64,000 nucleotides of DNA from Caprella mutica (lineage: Eukaryota; Arthropoda; Malacostraca; Amphipoda; Caprellidae), in contig CANNZV010002294.1 in the NCBI GenBank assembly GCA_947561585.1, forward strand, positions 1 to 64,000, read 5' to 3'. Below, piece by piece: positions 32,709 through 45,100 of the stretch. The position numbers and the translations under genes are program-made. Position 1 is the stretch's first letter, and the number at the start of each line of letters is the position of its first letter. Below the pieces are notes generated by a model, which worked only from the letters and a program-made list of their open reading frames with translations, was not told the DNA's origin and made no database searches.

Positions 32709-33964
32709 TAGCTGTGTGGTAAAATTTACCAAATGTTTGGTTTGTATTTTTTCAATGTTCATTTTTTAATTATATATAATCCTCAAACTTGTTTTTATTT
32801 CAATGTTTCAGATATATCATTCATGAGCTGTATTACTAGTCGGGCTCTTCATTTTCCTCTTCAATCCGTGAGTGCAGCTACCGGTGCTTCTGTCCTTTTA
32901 ATTATATTCCTTTGTAAGAGACTGTATTCACCCAGTAGCTTTTCTGCATCCATGAGCTCAGTCACCGACTGATAGTTGGTGACTTTATCCATTGAGCCAT
33001 TTTACTTCATGTCTGCTTCATAAAGTCCCTTGTAGTTAATTTCCTTCTAACGTCAGCAACATGGCCTTTGGTTCCGAAGCAACGTTAACCCCCCCCCCCC
33101 CCCCTGACTACATAATTTAAATTTACTCTCAAATTTCTTTGATTTGAGATTTACTTCAGCGGGACAGAAATTGAAGATATAATTTACTCTGCAATTATCT
33201 AAGGTAAAGGTATGGAGACTTGAGAATGGGAATGACTGTACAATGTTAACCTTGTCACAATGATATTCTCATCTGGCAACTGTCCTTGTAGACAATCGTA
33301 GGAGCTTTAAATTTCACTCATGTAATCAATAAGTGAAACTCAAACTTTGGAGAATTCATTTGTTACTTAATTTAATGTCTTTCGTTCGTTTAGAAATGTT
33401 TATAAATCTACAGTTAGTTTCGTCTTCAACACTTATTGTCAATAGCAACGTGAACAGGATTTGTAGTATTTCGAGTAATTGTGTATGATGCTGTAATTTC
33501 TTCAGTTTTCCCAATTATTAGCAAATGTACAACACCTACAAATCGTAATTTTCATTTTTGCAATCTGCAGCTGTAAATCTATAACTATTGACCTAGATCA
33601 TAGATAGTTTAGAAATATGCATAACTAAGGTTAATCTATAAGTAACTAATGACTTAGATTTAGATCATTTAAATTCATTGATCTTATTTCCTAATTGACT
33701 GTACTCTGCCTATACAATTACAATGTGTGGAAAAGAAAGAGACACCTACCCATTTTACGGTATTTAATTTACTATTTGTTTAATTCTATTTAGCCGCCAT
33801 TAAGGCTATAGGATAATAGAGTTCTAGTTAGTAGTGGATTCAATTTTATTATAATAATAATAACAATAAGCTTATTAATGAATAAAAGCTTATACAAGGA
33901 GTAGCTACATAAAAAAGAAAAATACAAAAATATAGGAAAATATATTTATTAAGGTGCTAATTAA

Positions 33965-34316
33965 GATATTACAACATTGTTACTACTGATTTTGATTTAA
34001 AATCAGAAACTTCTTTATTTGTTTTTTAAATGTTTTAACATTTGACCATTTTCTCATTTCCATTGGGATTGAATTGCAATTGCTTCTCCGTCCTCCGCTT
34101 CAAGCAAATTTAGAACCTTTCCCTGAAGCTTCTAATTCTTCCCATCTATCACCGTACTAACATTGCCCCAGACAACAAGAACATAAGTGACATGGCTGTA
34201 AAAATTAGAAAAGTACAACCTCAACATCACTCTATTGGGAACCAAACTGGACACTCTACGAACTACTCCAAGTGACCTAGATAACTTACTTGTTACATTA
34301 TTATGAGGTTATTTAA
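33965..34316 (-). pseudogene. non-LTR retrotransposon 3' end, copy B
   Basis: Duplicate of 16050-16400, with a few substitutions and a small deletion in the upstream part (tgttacatta versus tgttactgttatta). Same reverse-transcriptase C-terminal motifs on the minus strand. Confidence 0.65.
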
Positions 34317-34326
34317 ACTCAACGTT

Positions 34327-34388
34327 GAAGGTTTTATCAGGTTTCAAGCTTTCGAATAGAAAGATGTCTATTCATCATCAGGAGAAAG
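34327..34388 (-). ncRNA. hammerhead-like motif (candidate), copy B
   Basis: As at 16416-16476, but the hairpin between CTGATGA and GAAA reads GAATAGACATCTTTCTATTC: the closing 7 bp are kept while the loop differs. Confidence 0.3.
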
Positions 34389-34581
34389 GTGGAAAACTTC
34401 GACCTGACAATGAATTTTATGACCAATAGTTGTATGTTGGATACGTCTTTCTATTTCAGCTATCTATCTTTTTGTTTATTATTATTAATTAATCTATTAA
34501 AAATCGAAATATGAAACCAAAATTTGATACTACCCATAGCCAAGGTTCATAGACTATAACAGGTTAAACGAATGGGGAAAA

Positions 34582-34805
34582 TTGATGGGTGACAATGCTA
34601 ATAAATTTAAATATCAATAATATTTACATTGATGAAATAAATATTGAATATATCTATAAGATGATATTAATTGACAATTTCTTTCAGGGACATAGTTTGA
34701 CTTTAATAAAAAAGAGTTATAAATTTTATAAACCTTTTAATTTATTAACAATAAAAGAATGAAAAGTAATCTTCTCATAGATAGCAAATCTAATCATTTA
34801 ATAAT
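34582..34805. other. AT-rich spacer
   Basis: Unrelated to the DNA following the duplication in copy A. Nothing recognised. Confidence 0.6.
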
Positions 34806-37800
34806 TAGGGTCAGACATTTTCAGTCAGTTTAATTTTCTACTCGTAAGTAGCATGTTGCTGTTAGGGATCGTGATTTTCATTCTCTACTTTTGAGGGTTG
34901 GTCTTGCTTTTCTCAGAGAAAAGAAGGAACACCTTACAATAAAGAATCTAAATAAATTTATATCCATTATTTGCCTTATTACTTTCCTTTTTATTGATTG
35001 TTCCTAATTACCAAAGTTACGAGGTATTGAAACTTTCTTCCATTAATTTTTACAGTCAAGGAATGGGTTGAGATAAAATAAATACATTGAAATAATTCGT
35101 GTACATAAAAAACTAACATCTTCTTGACTAATTTTCTCGAAAGAAATTTAAGTATTTTTCATAATAATAATTATTCATTGTCTAACTTTTCAAAATACGA
35201 AAGAGTAGTTATCAAATGTGGGATATTTATTAATTATATTTTATTATATAATATATTTAGTATGTAATTAATTCATATAATATCCCAATATTATATGAAT
35301 TAATTACATTAAAGTTTATTATTTCACTTTTTCCATTTCTTCAAATACATTTCTTTTAATTTTTCTAATATCAATATCTTTAGCTCTTCACAACTATACG
35401 GCACATTTGCAATTAATTTCACCTCTCCTCTTACAATCATTACTAAGTATAGCACATAACTTAATATCAATTTTATTCGTTACAATAAGACTTATTAACA
35501 AAATATTTGTTACTAATTTGGGCCCGAAGAGATTTTTCTTAAATTCTTTAATTAGGTCTACCGACTAATCACTCGGGAAAAGTCAGACCAACTGCACAAA
35601 AGAGATTATTTCCATTTTTCACTGCAATAGATCTATGACTGATGTTGTAACTTGGATGAATATTACAACTTGCCTGATTAAAATTTACTAACGTTGTAGA
35701 AATGAATAAAAAAATCTAGCTGATGAACAGGATTCTATAATTTTTATTTTCATTTACAAATATTAACAGAATATTCATGCAGATCTAATCTATTCATTTA
35801 AAATATGTTTAAATTGATCACATTTAATTTCCAATGTTTGATGGGTAACTATCCTAATTTAATTTTAAACTGATATTTTTTATTGAGTTGAAATAAATAT
35901 TGAAGAGGCCTGCGAAATGATTCTAATTCAAACAAATCTTTCTTGACAATGTTTACGTTTAATAGAACAGGTATTTAAGATTTACAAATAATCTAATTCG
36001 TAAATAGTTGGTAAAATGTTTAACAAAACCAACACGGAAAATTGAACACTAACGAAACAAATCAATTTTTTTCTGTCTGTTAAATATCAAAAAATCCCCC
36101 GGAATACGAAATCTATTTTGATTGCTTTCTAAATAATTTTGTAATGACTTCATTTATAATAATTATTATTAATTTCAACGTTTCTTTACACTGATATCAG
36201 CTAAGTTTTCTATTCCATGACAAGTTGGTGTGAATTTACATGAGTTAAAGGAATGAAGAGTATAAGAATTAAAGAAAACAATCATCTGCATATTTAAACT
36301 ATTTTATAAGACAATAAAAAGAATTAATTTCATGTTGCTTGATATTATTCAGTAAAATTGGTCTAATAATGTTTCTTTATTGCCGTAACATCATTACAAT
36401 GTTGTCTTTAATATTTCCCCAATCTTCCACTAATATTGCTACAATGTTCCCTCTATTATAATGTTACGAAATTGTCAAGATAGTTACAACATTGCCAACA
36501 GATAGATTGACCAAATGTTATTACAACAATGTTGAAAACAGACATTGTTTGACTAATATTGTCCTGCTATGCATTGCTACAAGGAAGGACAATCACTTAG
36601 TTACTCTTCAAATTATTAAATTAACTAAAAAACATTGTTTGCTAGTCATCCAAAAGTACTTCTTCAAATAATTAACAAATTTATTTAATGTCCGGTATTA
36701 TTCTTTATTTGATTTATTTATTAATGTATAAAATATCATTAATATCATTGATTTAATAATATAAAACTTTTATAGTAATTAGGGTTAGGTATTTTCAGTC
36801 AGTTCATTTTTTGATGTTTTTAGCACGAACTTCAACAGTTCATCTGAGTTCTATTTTTGAAGATATACATTACGTTATTTAATAAACTATTCTGACTAAA
36901 TAAAAATATAAGTTTATGTCTGATTTATCTTATATTGTATTTTATTTTAAATTAGGTCTACCGACTAATCACTCTGGAAAAGTCAGACCAACCGCTCAAA
37001 AACAGGTTAATTAATTATATCCAGTATGTCACCAAACTAACGGAAGAGAGACACAAAGTGGGTGAAGGGAGGAGGGGGACAGAGAATAGAAGAATTAGGA
37101 AAATAAGAAAATAGGTAAGAGATAAAAGAGAGGTGATTTGGTGCACATTAATAATGAATTAGCTTAATAATTGTTCGCTGGCAGGGTTTAAAACTGATGG
37201 TGTAACTCGAATGATATCACGATTTGCCTGATCAAAATTACTAAGTGGGTAAGAAGAAATATATAAAAGTATTTAGTCGATGAACAGAATTCTATTGAAT
37301 AATTTTTATATTAAATTTACAAACGTCAGAAATTTCTTTCGGATGTAGTGAATTTATTTAAAATATATTTTAATTTTTCTCATTAAGTGTTCACAATTTG
37401 AAGGCTAACTATTCTAATAAAATGTTATAGTAATAACTTTTTATAAAATAAATAAAATTAGAGATGCGTATAATAAATAATGGCTTCTGAAATTAAATGG
37501 ATTTTAATTTTATTTTCATTATCTTACTTCAAAAATATTTATATTATCTTCTAAAAAAAGTATTTAAAGTTATTATTAAAATAATATCACATGAGGGAAC
37601 TGAAATAATTTAATTAACTTTTTAGAAGTTTAAAATTTGTACTGTGGCGTGGCTAACATTATTGGAACAGGTTTTACATGCTGGTATCTTTCTTTACTCT
37701 GTTTAGTTCATAGTTAGTTGTCAGTGGAATAGGTTAATGGCTATGTTGGCTCTGTGAATTAGTGCTGATTGTCACTAGGATTGACAGGATTTAACTTTGA

Positions 37801-38890
37801 ACTGAGATTTGAAGTATAAAATTTAGTTTCGCTTGTTTATTTTCTATTCCACAACAACAACAATTTCTATAATTTGTTTTATTGTCTCTTGCCCAGTTTA
37901 GTAATACTAGTTAAATTAATGTTTAACTTTTGAATTTAGTTTGATGGTAATTACGTCTTTCGCTTCCTAATTATTTATTATATTTAAAGTTTTCTCTATA
38001 AATTAAAGTAACTTTAAATATTTCGTTTTCATTTTCCGAAGACTAAATATGCAGTACATTTTTCTATCTTCGTTATAAAGAATTAAGTTAAATTATTATG
38101 CTTTTATACCTGCAACTTGAAAGTGGATAGAGAGACAGTTCCATAATATTGTTACTAATTTAAACACAGGTACTTTCAACCTCAAATTCATTGACCATTT
38201 CCACTATTATTATTATATTGAAATAATGTTACAAATATCAGCAATTGAACATTTACAGTTACTCTTCTAAAATAAAATTTAGATAAAAATACTTTTTCCT
38301 TTCCAAATGTACTTCTCCAAATAATAAACAGGTGATTTTATTTTACGTTATTGTTCTTTAACTTATTTCAATTTAAATAAAATAAAAGAGCGTAGATATC
38401 TCTTCATTGGATGAAGTGGAAGTGATTTACTAAATTATGTTAGGTATTTACAGTTAGTTTCTGTTTTTTAAATTCATGGAACACACAGAAAATTTCCGGC
38501 ACTTAAAGTTTATCTCTTTTTGAGGGTTGGTCTTGCTTTTCATAGTGAAAAGTAGGGAGACTTTACAATACTAATTAGAATATGTATTAACAGTTTAACT
38601 AATTATTCTCATTTTTTATTGAGTATTCCTAGATAGGCTGCAAAGTTACGAGGTATTTAAACTCTCTTCCATTAATTTTTACAGTCAAGGAATGGGTTGA
38701 GATAAAATAAATACATTGAAATAATTCGTGTACATAAAAAAGTGCCTCTCTAGTTGACCAATTATCAAAAAATAAATGTAAGTTTTTTTACCGAATTTGT
38801 TAGTTTGTTCTATCCTAATAATTATTCATTGTCTTATTTTTCACATTAATAATGAATGGCTATCATATATAGATATTTATTAATTATATT
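34806..38890. repeat. three diverged direct copies of a 1.6-2 kb repeat
   Basis: Shared landmarks in the same order: attttcagtcagttyattt at about 34820 and 36793, and a diverged tatttacagttagtttctg at about 38449; gagggttggtcttgctttt at about 34892 and 38522; ttacgaggtatt..aactytcttccattaa at about 35018 and 38645, followed by a long near-identical run (cagtcaaggaatgggttgag, taaaataaatacattgaaat); ggtctaccgactaatcact at about 35554 and 36955; gatgttgtaact/gatggtgtaact at about 35642 and 37196. Unit spacing is about 1.97 and 1.66 kb. No coding sequence; an old tandem duplication or a large satellite-like element. Confidence 0.75.
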
Positions 38891-38895
38891 ATAAT

Positions 38896-38951
38896 ACTAC
38901 ATCACCTCTTCATTTTCCTCTTCCATCAGTGAGTACAGTTACTGGTGTCAG
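38896..38951 (-). repeat. solitary fragment of the 67-bp satellite
   Basis: acctcttcattttcctcttc, catcagtgagtacagttactg and gtgtc read as the reverse complement of a monomer from 4697-6665 with about four changes. Lies between the 1.6-2 kb repeats and the 56-bp array. Confidence 0.75.
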
Positions 38952-39193
38952 TTTAGCAACTGTTGAGAACAGGTAAGCTTGTGAGTGATGAGCTATGGCG
39001 GATATACGAAATAAACGACAGTTCAAACCAATCATTGAAGAGTGTCTATTGAATGAGTTTGAATGTAGATTAAGCAAATTAATAATGGAGTTTAATTTGC
39101 GTAATTTGAAGCAATGAAGTTCCGGTGCCACAAAACTATACAATGTAGGTAGATCCCGTTTGATTCTCCTTCAAATTATAGACAACGAATGTT

Positions 39194-42100
39194 GAGACCT
39201 AACTGTAGGTTTGCATGCGCGATTGTTAATTGCAATCATCGCCCCGCGATTATCACTGAGCACTATTTCAATGTTATTCCTATGGGGCTGTTTTACAGCG
39301 AGTGTTTATCACTGAGCACTATTTCAATGTTATTCCTATGGGGCTGTTTTACAGCGAGTGTTTATCACTGAGCACTATTTCAATGTTATTCCTATGGGGC
39401 TGTTTTACAGCGAGTGTTTATCGCTGAGCACTATTTCAATGTTATTCCTATGGGGCTGTTTTACAGCGAGTGTTTATCGCTGAGCACTATTTCAATGTTA
39501 TTCCTATGGGGCTGTTTTACAGCGAGTGTTTATCACTGAGCACTATTTCAATGTTATTCCTATGGGGCTGTTTTACAGCGAGTGTTTATCACTGAGCACT
39601 ATTTCAATGTTATTCCTATGGGGCTGTTTTACAGCGAGTGTTTATCGCTGAGCACTATTTCAATGTTATTCCTATGGGGCTGTTTTACAGCGAGTGTTTA
39701 TCGCTGAGCACTATTTCAATGTTATTCCTATGGGGCTGTTTTACAGCGAGTGTTTATCACTGAGCACTATTTCAATGTTATTCCTATGGGGCTGTTTTAC
39801 AGCGAGTGTTTATCGCTGAGCACTATTTCAATGTTATTCCTATGGGGCTGTTTAACAGCGAGTGTTTATCACTGAGCACTATTTCAATGTTATTCCTATG
39901 GGGCTGTTTTACAGCGAGTGTTTATCACTGAGCACTATTTCAATGTTATTCCTATGGGGCTGTTTTACAGCGAGTGTTTATCGCTGAGCACTATTTCAAT
40001 GTTATTCCTATGGGGCTGTTTAACAGCGAGTGTTTATCACTGAGCACTATTTCAATGTTATTCCTATGGGGCTGTTTTACAGCGAGTGTTTATCGCTGAG
40101 CACTATTACAATGTTATTCCTATGGGGCTGTTTTACAGCGAGTGTTTATCACTGAGCACTATTTCAATGTTATTCCTATGGGGCTGTTTTACAGCGAGTG
40201 TTTATCACTGAGCACTATTTCAATGTTATTCCTATGGGGCTGTTTTACAGCGAGTGTTTATCGCTGAGCACTATTTCAATGTTATTCCTATGGGGCTGTT
40301 TTACAGCGAGTGTTTATCACTGAGCACTATTTCAATGTTATTCTTATGGGGCTGTTTTACAGCGAGTGTTTATCACTGAGCACTATTTCAATGTTATTCC
40401 TATGGGGCTGTTTTACAGCGAGTGTTTATCGCTGAGCACTATTTCAATGTTATTCCTATGGGGCTGTTTTACAGCGAGTGTTTATCACTGAGCACTATTT
40501 CAATGTTATTCCTATGGGGCTGTTTTACAGCGAGTGTTTATCGCTGAGCACTATTTCAATGTTATTCCTATGGGGCTGTTTAACAGCGAGTGTTTATCAC
40601 TGAGCACTATTTCGATGTTATTCCTATGGGGCTGTTTTACAGCGAGTGTTTATCACTGAGCACTATTTCAATGTTATTCCTATGGGGCTGTTTTACAGCG
40701 AGTGTTTATCACTGAGCACTATTTCAATGTTATTCCTATGGGGCTGTTTTACAGCGAGTGTTTATCACTGAGCACTATTTCAATGTTATTCCTATGGGGC
40801 TGTTTTACAGCGAGTGTTTATCACTGAGCACTATTTCAATGTTATTCCTATGGGGCTGTTTTACAGCGAGTGTTTATCACTGAGCACTATTTCAATGTTA
40901 TTCCTATGGGGCTGTTTTACAGCGAGTGTTTATCACTGAGCACTATTTCAATGTTATTCCTATGGGGCTGTTTTACAGCGAGTGTTTATCACTGAGCACT
41001 ATTTCAATGTTATTCCTATGGGGCTGTTTTACAGCGAGTGTTTATCACTGAGCACTATTTCAATGTTATTCCTATGGGGCTGTTTTACAGCGAGTGTTTA
41101 TCACTGAGCACTATTTCAATGTTATTCCTATGGGGCTGTTTTACAGCGAGTGTTTATCACTGAGCACTATTTCAATGTTATTCCTATGGGGCTGTTTTAC
41201 AGCGAGTGTTTATCACTGAGCACTATTTCAATGTTATTCCTATGGGGCTGTTTTACAGCGAGTGTTTATCGCTGAGCACTATTTCAATGTTATTCCTATG
41301 GGGCTGTTTTACAGCGAGTGTTTATCACTGAGCACTATTTCAATGTTATTCCTATGGGGCTGTTTTACAGCGAGTGTTTATCACTGAGCACTATTTCAAT
41401 GTTATTCCTATGGGGCTGTTTTACAGCGAGTGTTTATCGCTGAGCACTATTTCAATGTTATTCCTATGGGGCTGTTTTACAGCGAGTGTTTATCACTGAG
41501 CACTATTTCAATGTTATTCCTATGGGGCTGTTTTACAGCAGGTGTTTATCACTGAGCACTATTTCAATGTTATTCCTATGGGGCTGTTTTACAGCGAGTG
41601 TTTATCACTGAGCACTATTTCAATGTTATTCCTATGGGGCTGTTTTACAGCGAGTGTTTATCACTGAGCACTATTTCAATGTTATTCCTATGGGGCTGTT
41701 TTACAGCGAGTGTTTATCACTGAGCACTATTTCAATGTTATTCCTATGGGGCTGTTTTACAGCGAGTGTTTATCGCTGAGCACTATTTCAATGTTATTCC
41801 TATGGGGCTGTTTTACAGCGAGTGTTTATCACTGAGCACTATTTCAATGTTATTCCTATGGGGCTGTTTTACAGCAGGTGTTTATCACTGAGCACTATTT
41901 CAATGTTATTCCTATGGGGCTGTTTTACAGCGAGTGTTTATCACTGAGCACTATTTCAATGTTATTCCTATGGGGCTGTTTTACAGCGAGTGTTTATCAC
42001 TGAGCACTATTTCAATGTTATTCCTATGGGGCTGTTTTACAGCGAGTGTTTATCACTGAGAACTATTTCAATGTTATTCCTATGGGGCTGTTTTACAGCG

Positions 42101-45100
42101 AGTGTTTATCACTGAGCACTATTTCAATGTTATTCCTATGGGGCTGTTTTACAGCGAGTGTTTATCACTGAGCACTATTTCAATGTTATTCCTATGGGGC
42201 TGTTTTACAGCGAGTGTTTATCACTGAGCACTATTTCAATGTTATTCCTATGGGGCTGTTTTACAGCGAGTGTTTATCACTGAGCACTATTTCAATGTTA
42301 TTCCTATGGGGCTGTTTTACAGCGAGTGTTTATCGCTGAGCACTATTTCAATGTTATTCCTATGGGGCTGTTTTACAGCGAGTGTTTATCGCTGAGCACT
42401 ATTTCAATGTTATTCCTATGGGGCTGTTTTACAGCGAGTGTTTATCACTGAGCACTATTTCAATGTTATTCCTATGGGGCTGTTTTACAGCGAGTGTTTA
42501 TCACTGAGCACTATTTCGATGTTATTCCTATGGGGCTGTTTTACAGCGAGTGTTTATTGCTGAGCACTATTTCAATGTTATTCCTATGGGGCTGTTTTAC
42601 AGCGAGTGTTTATCGCTGAGCACTATTTCAATGTTATTCCTATGGGGCTGTTTTACAGCGAGTGTTTATCACTGAGCACTATTTCAATGTTATTCCTATG
42701 GGGCTGTTTTACAGCGAGTGTTTATCGCTGAGCACTATTTCAATGTTATTCCTATGGGGCTGTTTTACAGCGAGTGTTTATCACTGAGCACTATTTCAAT
42801 GTTATTCCTATGGGGCTGTTTTACAGCGAGTGTTTATCGCTGAGCACTATTTCAATGTTATTCCTATGGGGCTGTTTTACAGCGAGTGTTTATCACTGAG
42901 CACTATTTCAATGTTATTCCTATGGGGCTGTTTTACAGCGAGTGTTTATCGCTGAGCACTATTTCGATGTTATTCCTATGGGGCTGTTTTACAGCGAGTG
43001 TTTATCACTGAGCACTATTTCAATGTTATTCCTATGGGGCTGTTTTACAGCGAGTGTTTATCGCTGAGCACTATTTCAATGTTATTCCTATGGGGCTGTT
43101 TTACAGCGAGTGTTTATCACTGAGCACTATTTCAATGTTATTCCTATGGGGCTGTTTTACAGCGAGTGTTTATCACTGAGCACTATTTCAATGTTATTCC
43201 TATGGGGCTGTTTTACAGCGAGTGTTTATCACTGAGCACTATTTCGATGTTATTCCTATGGGGCTGTTTTACAGCGAGTGTTTATCGCTGAGCACTATTT
43301 CAATGTTATTCCTATGGGGCTGTTTTATAGCGAGTGTTTATCACTGAGCACTATTTCAATGTTATTCCTATGGGGCTGTTTAACAGCGAGTGTTTATCAC
43401 TGAGCACTATTTCAATGTTATTCCTATGGGGCTGTTTTACAGCGAGTGTTTATCACTGAGCACTATTTCAATGTTATTCCTATGGGGCTGTTTTACAGCG
43501 AGTGTTTATCACTGAGCACTATTTCAATGTTATTCCTATGGGGCTGTTTTACAGCGAGTGTTTATCACTGAGCACTATTTCGATGTTATTCCTATGGGGC
43601 TGTTTTACAGCGAGTGTTTATCGCTGAGCACTATTTCAATGTTATTCCTATGGGGCTGTTTTACAGCTAGTGTTTATCACTGAGCACTATTTCAATGTTA
43701 TTCCTATGGGGCTGTTTTACAGCGAGTGTTTATCGCTGAGCACTATTTCAATGTTATTCCTATGGGGCTGTTTTACAGCGAGTGTTTATCACTGAGCACT
43801 ATTTCAATGTTATTCCTATGGGGCTGTTTTACAGCGAGTGTTTATCACTGAGCACTATTTCAATGTTATTCCTATGGGGCTGTTTTACAGCGAGTGTTTA
43901 TCACTGAGCACTATTTCAATGTTATTCCTATGGGGCTGTTTTACAGCGAGTGTTTATCACTGAGCACTATTTCAATGTTATTCCTATGGGGCTGTTTTAC
44001 AGCGAGTGTTTATCGCTGAGCACTATTTCAATGTTATTCCTATGGGGCTGTTTTACAGCGAGTGTTTATCACTGAGCACTATTTCAATGTTATTCCTATG
44101 GGGCTGTTTTACAGCGAGTGTTTATCACTGAGCACTATTTCAATGTTATTCCTATGGGGCTGTTTTACAGCGAGTGTTTATCGCTGAGCACTATTTCAAT
44201 GTTATTCCTATGGGGCTGTTTTACAGCGAGTGTTTATCGCTGAGCACTATTTCAATGTTATTCCTATGGGGCTGTTTTACAGAGAGTGTTTATCACTGAG
44301 CACTATTTCAATGTTATTCCTATGGGGCTGTTTTACAGCGAGTGTTTATCGCTGAGCACTATTTCAATGTTATTCCTATGGGGCTGTTTTACAGCGAGTG
44401 TTTATCACTGAGCACTATTTCAATGTTATTCCTATGGGGCTGTTTTACAGAGAGTGTTTATCGCTGAGCACTATTTCAATGTTATTCCTATGGGGCTGTT
44501 TTACAGCGAGTGTTTATCACTGAGCACTATTTCAATGTTATTCCTATGGGGCTGTTTTACAGCGAGTGTTTATCGCTGAGCACTATTTCAATGTTATTCC
44601 TATGGGGCTGTTTTACAGAGAGTGTTTATCACTGAACACTATTTCAATGTTATTCCTATGGGGCTGTTTTACAGAGAGTGTTTATCACTGAACACTATTT
44701 CAATGTTATTCCTATGGGGCTGTTTTACAGCGAGTGTTTATCGCTGAGCACTATTTCAATGTTATTCCTATGGGGCTGTTTTACAGAGAGTGTTTATCAC
44801 TGAGCACTATTTCAATGTTATTCCTATGGGGCTGTTTTACAGCGAGTGTTTATCGCTGAGCACTATTTCAATGTTATTCCTATGGGGCTGTTTTACAGCG
44901 AGTGTTTATCACTGAGCACTATTTCAATGTTATTCCTATGGGGCTGTTTTACAGAGAGTGTTTATCGCTGAGCACTATTTCAATGTTATTCCTATGGGGC
45001 TGTTTTACAGCGAGTGTTTATCACTGAGAACTATTTCAATGTTATTCCTATGGGGCTGTTTTACAGCGAGTGTTTATCACTGAGCACTATTTCAATGTTA

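Larger units (their letters stand above)
30671..34581 (+). repeat. 3.9-kb segmental duplication, copy B
   Basis: Direct-orientation copy of 12757-16656. It includes the truncated nested element, the N-terminal two thirds of the mariner copy, the satellite-related unit (about 32843-32977), the LINE 3' end and the hammerhead-like motif. The poly-C tract at about 33090 is 18 C against 6 in copy A. Ends at aatgggga, the inner edge of one arm of the foldback element. Confidence 0.95.

Noticed and set aside
38910..39371. Short frames on both strands next to the 56-bp array
   Set aside because: They run through a satellite fragment, inverted-repeat flank and monomers; no coding signature.
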